NCBI GenBank assembly: GCA_006503475.1
Contig: RSEH01000200.1
Span: 1-64,000, forward strand
Source of the DNA: Stentor roeselii
Lineage: Eukaryota > Ciliophora > Heterotrichea > Heterotrichida > Stentoridae
DNA length: 64,000 bases
Reading direction: 5' to 3'
Part shown: positions 28,135-37,176 of the stretch, one piece after another
How positions within the stretch are numbered: the first letter of the stretch is position 1
How the letters are laid out: each line of letters opens with the position of its first letter
Notes under the pieces: model-generated
Seen by the model: only the letters and a program-made list of their open reading frames with translations
What the model was told of the DNA's origin: nothing
Databases searched by the model: none
Program-made: the position numbers and the translations under genes

Positions 28135-29769
28135 ATGGCTGACAAGTCAAAAAAACCTGAAGACGTTAATCAAATAGAAAAACACTTAAACAGCAAACTT
28201 TTTCAGAAATTTCTTCAAAAAGAAGGCGACAAGTTGACAGAAGCGAATCTTGTCCCTCGGGCAGAACCGCTTTCGAAGCCTGTTAAAAGAGCAGAGCCTG
28301 AGACTCGTCAAGTGGCTTTAAAACAACGACAGGCACCTGACCCTGACTATTGGCCTGAGTCTCGAAGTAAGGACGACTGGAGAAGATTTGAAGAAGTTTC
28401 TGAACCTCCTGTTAAGACCCGGTCGAAATTCATGGAAGAAGAAGAAGTTTATGTACAGCCTCAAAGGTTTAACCCTGAACCTCCTGAGACTTTCTTTAGA
28501 CAGTCTTCGATTAGGTCTCCTCAGATTGATGAAAGACCTTCTAGGAGCAGGTGGCAGGATGATCCTTATCAAGGGGGTAGGGAAGATGATGGGTTTCCTA
28601 GAGACTCTGAACTTAAGGGATTCTCGGATTATATACCGCCTGGAGAAAGCTTTGTTTATTTTGAACCGGTTCCGGAAAACCCAGCTCCTAAACCGAAACC
28701 TAATTTATCAAATTATTACCCGGATCCGTTAGTTTCCTTGACATCATCCAACCAGCAACTTCAAGACCTCGAAGACCGTTTGCGTTCAAAAGAAATAGAA
28801 ATAAGCCAATACAAGCAAGACATAGACCACCTGAAGTCCGACCTTCAAGACCTCGAAGAAAAGCTCGACAGCAAGTCTGACTTAGAAAGAAGACTAAAAA
28901 ACCTCCGAGTGGAAAAAGAGATGCACGAGCGTAAATCCCGAGGACTCGAAGAAGAAAACAACGAATTAAAGCGTCAACTCGACATGCTTCGAGAAGACGT
29001 GGAAAACGCTCGATTTAAGGCAGACGACGTAGAAAGAGCCTCAAAGTTAAAAATTCAAGACCTTGAGCGTGAACTGAGGTCTTCAAGAGAAAGAATAAGT
29101 GACTTAGAACGAGAACTAACAAGAGAAAAAGGAAAATCTCGGAAGACTTACCAAGATGACTACCAGGACTATGACAGGAACTACTACGAAGATGATAAAA
29201 AAAACAAATGGGACTACCCGGAAGAGCCGCGAAGAGGGAAAAGAGACGATTTTTACTATGAAGAACCTCGCAAAGGCAACAAGCGGCAGGACTACTACGA
29301 GGAAGACACCCGCAAGACTAAAAGGCAGGACTACTACGACGAAGAACCTAGAAAAAATAAACAAAATGACTGGTACCAAGACCCTTATCAAGATAAAAAA
29401 AATAGAAAAGAAGAACCTTACTCTGATCGTGGATTTAATGAAAAAAATGATGAATTTCGCCCTGATAAAATTAAAGAACAGGTCAAAGCTCGCATTGGAG
29501 CAACTAATTCTTCTTCGGTCTCTTCGGCTTTGAATTGGGGAGAAAAACCACGAAAAAATGGGGAAATACTTAATTTGGAAAATCAGATACTTGCTTTACA
29601 AACTGATAAAAAAAGATTTGAAGAGGAACTCGCGAAAATACCGGAACATGGCAAAAAAATCGCTTTGATTAGAAGAAGAGAAGAAATTGAAAATGAACTT
29701 GTTGGGATTCATTCTAAGATGGCTAATCTTAAAATTAGGGTCAAGCAGCTACAATCGAAAGATAATTAA
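28135..29769 (+). CDS. coiled-coil protein with charged Tyr-rich repeats, 544 aa
   Basis: The first 200 residues are Pro/Arg/Glu-rich and probably disordered. Residues ~205-340 are a long coiled coil (LEDRLRSKEIEISQYKQDIDHLKSDLQDLEEKL). Residues ~345-430 are imperfect repeats around DYYEE.PRK.K (four to five copies). The last 60 residues form a conserved-looking helical hairpin (LENQILALQTDKKRFEEELAKIP...RRREEIENELVGIHSKMANLKIRV), the type of terminal module seen in several centrosomal and ciliary proteins; I cannot name the family. It ends at TAA, and the next ATG follows 6 nt later in the same frame. Confidence 0.82.
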   Translation: MADKSKKPEDVNQIEKHLNSKLFQKFLQKEGDKLTEANLVPRAEPLSKPVKRAEPETRQVALKQRQAPDPDYWPESRSKDDWRRFEEVSEPPVKTRSKFMEEEEVYVQPQRFNPEPPETFFRQSSIRSPQIDERPSRSRWQDDPYQGGREDDGFPRDSELKGFSDYIPPGESFVYFEPVPENPAPKPKPNLSNYYPDPLVSLTSSNQQLQDLEDRLRSKEIEISQYKQDIDHLKSDLQDLEEKLDSKSDLERRLKNLRVEKEMHERKSRGLEEENNELKRQLDMLREDVENARFKADDVERASKLKIQDLERELRSSRERISDLERELTREKGKSRKTYQDDYQDYDRNYYEDDKKNKWDYPEEPRRGKRDDFYYEEPRKGNKRQDYYEEDTRKTKRQDYYDEEPRKNKQNDWYQDPYQDKKNRKEEPYSDRGFNEKNDEFRPDKIKEQVKARIGATNSSSVSSALNWGEKPRKNGEILNLENQILALQTDKKRFEEELAKIPEHGKKIALIRRREEIENELVGIHSKMANLKIRVKQLQSKDN

Positions 29770-29775
29770 CTAAAA

Positions 29776-30369
29776 ATGTCTTTAGAATCTAGGCAGGGGG
29801 AACAGGCTTATTTGAAAATTGTGGAAAATCTTGTTGCTTTGATGGCGGATAGGATTATGAAAACTTTTATGTTTCAAAGTTTTGATGAGAGTATTTTTCC
29901 TATGCAGTTTTTAGAACTTTATAAGAAACTTGTGAAGATTGAAGCGAATCGGATGACTTTCCCAAAATTTTCCCAAGGAATTCAAAGTTTAACAACATTC
30001 CTATTATCCAAATACCCTCAAGACACTGAATCCGAGTCATCAAACTCGAGATCGGAAACCTTTTCTCCAGGTTTCGAGCAAGTTCACACAGCAAAAGGTT
30101 ATTTCTGGGGAAACAAAGGTCAACTAGAAGACATCGAAGAAGAAGACCACACCAAGCTCCAAGACGTGAGATTTCACAGTCAGCCCCGAAAAGCAAGAGA
30201 CCCAAGTCCCACAAAGTCAACATTTAAATACAGCCTTGCAAGAAACTTCGGAAAAGACGACGTGTTAGGAAGGTACAATAAAATGACTGAAAAATTTTTA
30301 GACAGGAAGAAAGGGACGAAAGAAGACTCTCTTCTTTTCAGTAACGGGATTTTTTTCCATGTTCCTTAA
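29776..30369 (+). CDS. hypothetical protein, 197 aa
   Basis: Its ATG follows the stop of the previous gene by 6 nt in the same frame, so the two ORFs differ only by one TAA and two codons. No 15-nt GT...AG unit covers that stop. The N-terminus (YLKIVENLVALMADRIMKTFMFQSFDESIFPMQFLELYKKLVKIEANRMTFPKFSQGI) is helical; the rest is Ser/Lys-rich and includes PSPTKSTFKYSLARNFG. Function is not recognised. It could be the C-terminal extension of the upstream protein if the TAA is read through, but its own Met start and close gene packing elsewhere favour a separate gene. It converges on the next gene with 9 bp between stops. Confidence 0.72.
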   Translation: MSLESRQGEQAYLKIVENLVALMADRIMKTFMFQSFDESIFPMQFLELYKKLVKIEANRMTFPKFSQGIQSLTTFLLSKYPQDTESESSNSRSETFSPGFEQVHTAKGYFWGNKGQLEDIEEEDHTKLQDVRFHSQPRKARDPSPTKSTFKYSLARNFGKDDVLGRYNKMTEKFLDRKKGTKEDSLLFSNGIFFHVP

Positions 30370-30378
30370 TGTAATTAA

Positions 30379-31830
30379 TTAGTCGGATTCACTCTCGACT
30401 GTTTCTGAGTCTTCTTGATGACTGGACTCCGGAGGCTCTTCAAGGATTATGTCGAGTTTTGACCTGTTTTGAGTTTGGAGATGCTTTTGGAATCGATCGG
30501 CTAAGAACTCGAGCTCGGACTTTTGAAATTTTAAAGTTGTTATTAGGTTGATCAGTTCTGATGATTTTAACTTTAAGTCTTGCATTGTTTTTGAGGTGAA
30601 GGCTTTTAGATGGGACTGGGATTCTGAGAGACTTTCGAAGATTTTAGAGTATTGATGGTATTTTTCGTTTAGGAGATTTGAGAGATTGGATAATTCGGAT
30701 TCTCGGTGTTGGAGAGATTGCTCTTTGGCTTCGAAATCTTGGTTTATCTTTTCGATTTTCTCGTTTAATTCGATGTAGGCTATGTCAAGTTCTTTCTGAT
30801 TTTCAATAGATTTATTTTCAAAAGGTGAAATAGCCTCAGTAGGTGAGTTTAAAGGGCTAAAGTCAGAAAAACTCAAAATATGATCTGATTCTAACCGAGT
30901 AGTCCTACTACCAATTTTTTCTTTAATTTTTTCTAACTTTTCTTGAAGAAACAATGACTTTTCTTTTTCAAACTCTGCTTTTTCTTCAGCAAAATTAGAT
31001 ATTTTCATCTGAAACATCGATTCTTTAGTCTCCATCTCAGAGATTCTTGTAGAAAGTTCCCATTGAGCCTTTTCCAACTTAAGAATCTCGGAATTAATAT
31101 AATTCTGTTTTTGATTTGAAGAACATTCCAGATCCTTAAAATATTTTTCATATTCAGCAACTTTTAGTATCATTAGATTTTCCTGACTTTCCAGCTGAGC
31201 TTTTTTATGTTCCAACTCAGCTAAAACCTGACCAATCAATTCTTTTTGTCCATTTAAAACTTTTCTATCACTTTCAAATAGTTTTTCTTCCTCTTCTTTA
31301 AAAATTTCCCAAGATTTTTTATCATTTTCTAAGTTTTTCACTAATTTCTTTAATTTTAACAGCTCGTTTTTTACTGTTTGAGCTTTGTTTTTTACTTTAA
31401 TTTCTCTTATTTTCAAGATTTTTTCAAATTTCATCAGATTTTTAAGAGTTTCTTTTGCCTTGATTCGCGATTGTTCTTCTAAATCGTTTTTTGAAGAAAA
31501 GCTTGTAAGACTTGTTTGTTTTTGATGTAAAACTAGCTGATTTGAGTGTTTTTCCAGGAATTCATCGACTGATTGCTTGAACATGGAAAGGATTTGATCT
31601 AAAAACGAGCCGGATTCTTTTGAAAAGTTGAAAGTTGGGGAAATTCTTCTTATTTCTATTAACAGTGATGTGCAGAATTTGGAATAGGAGAGATTGGGTG
31701 AATTTTTCTCTAAGGTGTATGAAAATAAACGCTTGTGGGTTGTGAATCTTTCAAAGAAGGGTGAATGGTCATTTGAATACTTATCAGGCTTTCTCAATGA
31801 ATGAGGAACTTCTGGAGTTTTATCTGCCAT
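30379..31830 (-). CDS. long coiled-coil protein, 483 aa
   Basis: Start MADKTPEVPHSLRKP. After about 95 residues, nearly the whole protein is coiled coil (KLVKNLENDKKSWEIFKEEEEKLFESDRKVLN, EFEKEKSLFLQEKLEKIKEKI), with a Ser-rich hinge near 310-335 and an acidic C-terminus (EEPPESSHQEDSETVESESD). No enzymatic motif is present. Such proteins are abundant in the ciliate cortex, but nothing identifies this one. Its stop codon lies 9 bp from that of the convergent plus gene. Confidence 0.82.
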   Translation of the reverse strand: MADKTPEVPHSLRKPDKYSNDHSPFFERFTTHKRLFSYTLEKNSPNLSYSKFCTSLLIEIRRISPTFNFSKESGSFLDQILSMFKQSVDEFLEKHSNQLVLHQKQTSLTSFSSKNDLEEQSRIKAKETLKNLMKFEKILKIREIKVKNKAQTVKNELLKLKKLVKNLENDKKSWEIFKEEEEKLFESDRKVLNGQKELIGQVLAELEHKKAQLESQENLMILKVAEYEKYFKDLECSSNQKQNYINSEILKLEKAQWELSTRISEMETKESMFQMKISNFAEEKAEFEKEKSLFLQEKLEKIKEKIGSRTTRLESDHILSFSDFSPLNSPTEAISPFENKSIENQKELDIAYIELNEKIEKINQDFEAKEQSLQHRESELSNLSNLLNEKYHQYSKIFESLSESQSHLKAFTSKTMQDLKLKSSELINLITTLKFQKSELEFLADRFQKHLQTQNRSKLDIILEEPPESSHQEDSETVESESD

Positions 31831-32633
31831 TGTTGGGATTATTAGGGTGTTAACCGAATCAATCAGCAGATTGAAGATGAATGGGTTTTTTAGGTTTGAT
31901 TTGGATGAATAGTGGAATTTTTTGAGGTGTATTAAATTTTTAGTTTATTTCATATTTTTGAGCTGAAATTTTATTTAAACATCTTCTATATAATACTTTT
32001 TAAGATACCCTTGTCAAAATAATTTCATAAAGTGCTTCAGCCTTTACTCCTTCTCGTGAAAATCTTGTAATTAAACCAAAAATCTAATATTTTAAATTTC
32101 CTGACTACTCTCAAATCATTTATCCCATTCAAAATTTTTTTTTTTAAAATAACCAATAATATAAATTTTCCTAATAATAAAACTCTTGCATTGGCTTAAA
32201 GTTTAATCAATTTACTATTTAATGTAATTTCGATAAATCTCGTGATTATCTGTGAAGCTTAATAAACATAAATTTTTATAAATTTTCTATTATAAGCCAG
32301 AAGTGTTTCCAAGTGTACAGATCCCAGAGATACGAAAAGATTTTCTCAGTTTCAGAGATCTACTTCATAATTATGTAAACGATCTTGAATTCAATTTTAT
32401 CACAATTATTACAATATTCTTAATAAGAGAAAAATTTAATTTCAAGATAGCTGGTAACCGAGTTGTTTTTGGTTGAATGGATAAGGATTGGAACTCTAAC
32501 ATTAAGTAAATAATCATTTGATTTTTGTTGAATAAATATTTTTCATGAATAATCACACATTAATACTTAAAACTCTAAAACAAAAAAGATCAATTTTGTC
32601 CTATTTATTATCTTACCAAAAGACCTTAATAAA
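31831..32633. other. intergenic region between divergent genes, no gene seen
   Basis: 803 nt between the coiled-coil gene (minus) and the tandem kinase gene (plus). The left part is G/T-rich on the + strand and the right part A/T-rich. I find no convincing ORF, tRNA or repeat. It presumably holds both promoters; the kinase start lies in CTTAATAAAATGG. Confidence 0.5.
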
Positions 32634-35063
32634 ATGGAAAAAAAAAATCAGCCAAGTTCTACATTTAAGCACTCGTCTACATTAACAACTGAAAAAAACA
32701 CTTACTTAATTCAGCAACTTCTGCCTTCACGTTCTGATATCCAGTTATTCAGATGTTCGAGAGATGATCACTTCTACCTTCTTAAAGTCTACCAAGACAC
32801 AAACCACCTCGCCTTACTCCAAAGAGAAAATATTTTCGTCAATCAAATGATATTCGAAAGTCAAGAAGCTGAACTTTCATTAAAAATCGTCGATAAAAAC
32901 ATATCAGATCCCCCCTTCTTCTTAATATACGATCTAGAAGACTTCACTTGCCTATCAAGCAGTTTGGCATCACTGAACCCAGAGGTTCACACACAGTTAA
33001 TCAAAAACCTTTTAAAACTCCTAAGACGACTTTTTTCCTTGGAACTTATTCATTCAAACCTGAACCTTGAAAGCATTTTCATCAATAAAAAATTTCAAGT
33101 CAAGGTGATCGGCTTTGAAAATTGCATAAAATTAGAACAATTAAAAGAAAAAAACACTAAAACTTTTTTTTTTATTCAAGAAGAAACTTTTAAAGCCCCT
33201 GAACTGCTGAACTCAGGATATCCTGTTGGAAGGATGATTGATGTCTGGAGTTTGGCTTGTATTATAATGAAAATAATTCTTCCTTTACATAAATGTCATT
33301 CCGCCGCATGGATCAAGAGCTTTCTTGCAAAAATTAATGAAAGTCAAGTTATTCATGAAAATATTAAAAAAATGATCGATTCCATGCTTTTATCTGACCC
33401 GCTTTTGAGACCTACTCCGAAAACTCTTCTAATAGCGATGGATCTGGCGGAACCTAGATTAAACACTCGAAATTCAAATAAAAATACCTCTAGTCTTGTA
33501 AAGATTATTATTGATGATAAAATTAAATATACACATTGTGACTTGGGTCAAGAGTTAGTTCGGAGAATCACTGAAAGACCTGAAAGGATTAAAAAGCTTG
33601 ATGGTTGTCTTCTTGGGTTCAAATTCAAAAATTTTTCACAGGTTTTAAGAGGATTTTTTGTTTTGCAAGTGATTTGTTTTGGCTTGGATATCAAATTGAT
33701 TAAACAGGATATTCAGAATATTGTGAATTCGTTTTGTAATAAGAATTTTGAAAGAGTTAGAGAGAGGGAGTTTTTTTATATTGTGGATATTTATCGAGGA
33801 GTTGTTCAGATGAAAAATGATTTGTGCTTTAATCAGAATTTCAAATTTAACTTAACCGCAACCAATAAAACAGTCATCAATTACAACAAAATTAAAAAAT
33901 ATTCCAATATTTTATTAGAGCTCATTCAAAATATCTTATTTCGTTTAAATCTCCAAGACTATAAAAAAATAATAAAGCAGTCAATAAAAGAAATACTAAT
34001 TCTTTCACAACATTTCCTAACTTCAGAAGACCTTCAAAACGATCCTAACACCCTTGAAAAATTCTTAATATTCAGGAAAAGGTTTTCGAAAACTCTTCAA
34101 TCCGTTTACAAAAAATACGGCTTCATTAATTTAGACCCAGCCCCTCTTCAATTAGTCCAAAACTACTTCAGTGACCACATAATAGATTCAATAAAATATA
34201 TAAACCCATTTAAAATAGAAGTGAAATACCAAATAGGGCATGGAGCCTTTAGTTTTGTGATGAAAGGATTGTATAAAACCCAACCAGTTGCTTTAAAAAT
34301 TCTAAAGAAAAAATTTGGTATTAAAGATAAAAAAGCTTCATTAATAATAAAAAGAGAAATCAAATTGCTTCAATCATTCAATCATGAAAACATCACTTTT
34401 TTTTTCGGAGTATTCAAAACAACTAAAAATATTTTCGAGATTAAATCAATTCAAGAGTTTTTACCAATTAAACTTACTATCCTTGTTTTAGAATATTGTG
34501 ATGGAGGAAGCTTAGAAAACTTCATTTATAGCACTAAAAGTTTCATTACTTTTAAACAAAAATTTAAGATTTTAAGAGATATTGTCAATGGAATGGTTTA
34601 TCTTCACTCTCATGATCCTCCGATTATTCATAGAGATTTAAAGCCGCAGAATATTTTGCTTGTAAAAAGCATTTTATCAAAAAAAGACATCCCACAAGTG
34701 AAAATCACTGATTTTGGGATCTCAAAGTGCTTTGACGAAAATATGACCACAAGACAAGGAACTCAAGAGTATATGGCTCCTGAAGTGATGGAGTCTAAAA
34801 GATATGATAGCAAATGTGATGTTTATTCATTTGGAATTATTCTTTGGCAGCTTTTTAGTGGACGACTTCCGTACAGTGATTTGCCAGGATTTAATATTTA
34901 TTCTGTTTTTCAGAAAAATGTAAGACCGAATATATCTGAATTGCCAAGTGAGGTGCCTGATTATATTAAAGTATTAATGAGTAAATCGTGGGATCCCAAC
35001 CCGGACATGAGACCATCTTTTCAAGAAATACATGAGATTATAGAGGCAGTAACAATTGAATGA
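32634..35063 (+). CDS. pseudokinase-kinase tandem protein (TKL-like), 809 aa
   Basis: The N-terminal half (~20-285) has a kinase fold by pattern. It keeps FYLLKVYQ (VAIK-like Lys), FKAPELLNSGYPVGRMIDVWSLACII (APE and D.WS.G-like) and a RPTPKTLL end. The catalytic loop reads LIHSNLNLESIFI instead of HRD..N, and DFG is replaced by IGFEN, so it should be inactive. The C-terminal domain (~525-805) is complete: GHGAFSFV, VALKILKK, IIHRDLKPQNILL (~666), ITDFGIS (~690), GTQEYMAPEV and DVYSFGIILWQLFSG, most like TKL kinases. This order resembles the JAK arrangement, in which the pseudokinase restrains the kinase; that comparison is by architecture, not homology. TGA stop. Tandem repeats follow it. 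Confidence 0.88.
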   Translation: MEKKNQPSSTFKHSSTLTTEKNTYLIQQLLPSRSDIQLFRCSRDDHFYLLKVYQDTNHLALLQRENIFVNQMIFESQEAELSLKIVDKNISDPPFFLIYDLEDFTCLSSSLASLNPEVHTQLIKNLLKLLRRLFSLELIHSNLNLESIFINKKFQVKVIGFENCIKLEQLKEKNTKTFFFIQEETFKAPELLNSGYPVGRMIDVWSLACIIMKIILPLHKCHSAAWIKSFLAKINESQVIHENIKKMIDSMLLSDPLLRPTPKTLLIAMDLAEPRLNTRNSNKNTSSLVKIIIDDKIKYTHCDLGQELVRRITERPERIKKLDGCLLGFKFKNFSQVLRGFFVLQVICFGLDIKLIKQDIQNIVNSFCNKNFERVREREFFYIVDIYRGVVQMKNDLCFNQNFKFNLTATNKTVINYNKIKKYSNILLELIQNILFRLNLQDYKKIIKQSIKEILILSQHFLTSEDLQNDPNTLEKFLIFRKRFSKTLQSVYKKYGFINLDPAPLQLVQNYFSDHIIDSIKYINPFKIEVKYQIGHGAFSFVMKGLYKTQPVALKILKKKFGIKDKKASLIIKREIKLLQSFNHENITFFFGVFKTTKNIFEIKSIQEFLPIKLTILVLEYCDGGSLENFIYSTKSFITFKQKFKILRDIVNGMVYLHSHDPPIIHRDLKPQNILLVKSILSKKDIPQVKITDFGISKCFDENMTTRQGTQEYMAPEVMESKRYDSKCDVYSFGIILWQLFSGRLPYSDLPGFNIYSVFQKNVRPNISELPSEVPDYIKVLMSKSWDPNPDMRPSFQEIHEIIEAVTIE

Positions 35064-35094
35064 TAATATGTTCATTAAAATATCATAATTTTAC

Positions 35095-35480
35095 ATAAAA
35101 ATTAATCGTATAATCCCTTTAAATAAATCATCTCTAATATAAAGATCAAGGGATTATACCAACGAACTATTTAATAAACCATCCATAATATTAAGTTCAT
35201 AAATTCTTATCAACAAACCAATCAATATAATCCCATTAAATAAAGCATCCATAATATAAAGATCATAAGCTTCCATCAACCATCTATTAAATAAATTCAA
35301 AAAAATATAATCAAAATAATAAACTCTCATCAAAAAATAAATCCCTATAATCCCCATAAAAAAACAATCCATAATATAAAAATCAAAAGCATCCATCACC
35401 CAATTCATAAATAAATAATCCACTAACCATAAATTCCCATAAACAAACTAATCCATATTAACCCATTAAATAAGACCCAT
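35095..35480. repeat. degenerate ~60-66-nt tandem repeats
   Basis: Five to six diverged units share the core ATTAAATAAA.CATCCATAATATAAAGATCA and a CATCAAC/CATCACC end. Units begin near 35110, 35168, 35233, 35288 and 35350, with a partial one near 35460. The block is A/C-rich on the + strand. The minus frame is open across it and would encode a hydrophobic repeat (YIMDALFNG..., YIMDCFFMG...), but with such low-complexity DNA I treat that as a by-product. It lies between the 3' ends of the kinase and phosphatase genes. Confidence 0.7.
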
Positions 35481-36206
35481 CTACAGTAACTCCGAGTCTA
35501 AAATCTCACAATTCTGCATCCACCGATACATCTTCTCCCCATTAACCCACTTCATCGAGTAAAACTTAAAAAAATTCGAATGAGCAACAAGAGCCACATT
35601 TCCATTCTCAGCCTGTTTTTTCCAAATCTCCTTACTTTCCTGAGTCCTTTTAAACATATCATCCGCCTTTTCAATCTTCTCAGGCTGTAACCTTTCCATT
35701 TCTTCCAACAACTTTCCAGGAATTTCATCAATACAAACTTTCGATAATCTTTCAGTAGTCGAATTTTTTACAATATCAAACAAAAAGTAATTCGAATTAA
35801 ACAAACTCCAGTCAAATTTCCTAAACTGATTAAAAGGAATTCCTCGATAAACAGAAACATCTGGAGCATTTTTTAACTTCTCAGCAAGCTGAGGGTGGAC
35901 CACGATTCTTGGCTGGTCTGGATGAGTCTCGAAAAGTATCTGAGCAGTTCTCAAGGCTCTTCTGAGAGGAGACACGAAGACAGTCTTGACTCGAAGACGA
36001 TGAGCAGCGGCCTGGGCTTGTTCAGCTTGACGTTCACCGAAGTCAGAAAGTTCGACATCGATGTACCTGGGCTGCCATTTCAAACTACGGATCTCTGATT
36101 TTTTGCCGATGTTTTCAAGGTCTTGACAGGCTTGGTTGTAAGAACTCTGAGCATGACGGATCAGAAAGACTTTTCCTTCTGTCTGAACTGATTCAGAGTC
36201 ATCCAT
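35481..36206 (-). CDS. histidine phosphatase superfamily (phosphoglycerate mutase-like) protein, 241 aa
   Basis: The catalytic motif LIRHAQS is at 15-21 (His18 accepts phosphate). VFVSPLRRALRTAQI at 76-90 supplies the second phosphate-binding Arg, and VALVAHSNFFKFY near 204-217 the second catalytic His. RHG is RHA here, which occurs in many branch-1 members. The size and the ELSDFGERQAEQA stretch fit the plant/protist PGAM-like phosphatases rather than glycolytic mutase. The substrate cannot be told. Its start is 154 bp from that of the divergent CaaX gene. Confidence 0.9.
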   Translation of the reverse strand: MDDSESVQTEGKVFLIRHAQSSYNQACQDLENIGKKSEIRSLKWQPRYIDVELSDFGERQAEQAQAAAHRLRVKTVFVSPLRRALRTAQILFETHPDQPRIVVHPQLAEKLKNAPDVSVYRGIPFNQFRKFDWSLFNSNYFLFDIVKNSTTERLSKVCIDEIPGKLLEEMERLQPEKIEKADDMFKRTQESKEIWKKQAENGNVALVAHSNFFKFYSMKWVNGEKMYRWMQNCEILDSELL

Positions 36207-36360
36207 GTTTGTTGGGTGGAAGAAGAGACTTTGAAGTTAGAGATTGAAAAACATGGAAGTTTAAAAAGTGGATTTTTAGGGATTTTGGTGGAGATTTTAA
36301 GGTTTTTATTCAGGGTGTTAAAAGTGATTTGGAAAGTAGTGTTTTTTAGAGAAGGTTATA

Positions 36361-37170
36361 ATGGTCGAGGAAAATGGAAGTCTTCAATCAGTGGAATTCA
36401 CTGATTTAATAACTAAGACTTGTGCAGAGCAAGAAGAAAATTATGAGTCTTGGCTTCTGCAGGATAATAAACTTCTGAATGAATACGTGTTGATACAAAC
36501 TTTCCAATCAGAAGAACTGGTTCAAAGCAACTGGACCAGGTTTTCCTTTCCAGAGCCGAGAGACTATTCAAGTATCTACCTGTTAGAAGAGCCAGTGAAC
36601 AAGCCTCTAACAATAGACGAAGAAGGTCTTTCATTATCAGACTCTTTTATTTTTCCTCATCTTTCTCTAAACCTTCGCAGTTTGGCCTGCGACATGCGAC
36701 TTAAACTGAAACTAGCAAAACAAAGCACCTTTGAAATGATCCTCAGATGTGAAGACCGTCTAAGTGACTTCTGCCCAGTTGTACGTATTTCTAAAGATGT
36801 GAATCTTCGAGGTTTCTTTTTGCATTTGGGGACTTTAAACATGGTGACTAATTCTTTTCAAGTGAAAAAACAATTTCAATTACCTGAAAGTCAAGTTTCT
36901 TCTGATGACTTTCAAGAGTTTGAAGTACTTGTGACTGACAATGGAGATGAAAACTTGTTTATTAACTTGTCGGATTATTCGAAAACAAGTCTTTCGAAGC
37001 AGTTTTCAGCGGCTTGTTCAAGATTTTTACCGAAAATAACACCGGCAAGGCTTTGTTTGACTGGGTCAGGGTCACTTTGCATTTTGAAGTCGATTATTAT
37101 CAAGTATCGCCCAAGAACTGTGAAAAAAGTGAAGAAAAGAGGAAAAGATTGTGTTTGCGCTATTTTCTAA
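36361..37170 (+). CDS. hypothetical CaaX-ended protein, 269 aa
   Basis: No known domain recognised. The body is beta-rich by eye (FEMILRCEDRLSDFCPVVRISKDVNLRGFFLHLG, FQEFEVLVTDNGDENLFINLSD), possibly a lectin-like or C2-like sandwich. The C-terminus is a polybasic run (RPRTVKKVKKRGK) followed by DCVCAIF. CAIF fits a CaaX prenylation box, and Phe in the last position usually directs geranylgeranylation, so membrane attachment is predicted. The stop codon is 6 bp from that of the convergent Rab7 gene. Confidence 0.78.
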   Translation: MVEENGSLQSVEFTDLITKTCAEQEENYESWLLQDNKLLNEYVLIQTFQSEELVQSNWTRFSFPEPRDYSSIYLLEEPVNKPLTIDEEGLSLSDSFIFPHLSLNLRSLACDMRLKLKLAKQSTFEMILRCEDRLSDFCPVVRISKDVNLRGFFLHLGTLNMVTNSFQVKKQFQLPESQVSSDDFQEFEVLVTDNGDENLFINLSDYSKTSLSKQFSAACSRFLPKITPARLCLTGSGSLCILKSIIIKYRPRTVKKVKKRGKDCVCAIF

Positions 37171-37176
37171 TTTTAA

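Noticed and set aside
35154-35423. 89-codon minus-strand ORF encoding a hydrophobic repeat
   Set aside because: It coincides with low-complexity A/C-rich tandem repeats that lack reverse-strand stops; no start context or homology support. Kept only as a repeat feature.
36216-36404. Upstream 62-codon frame that a 16-nt GT...AG unit (36339-36354) could join to the CaaX gene
   Set aside because: It begins with GTG, not ATG, the unit is 16 rather than 15 nt, and the peptide is low-complexity from a G/T-rich stretch. The ATG at 36361 is adequate.
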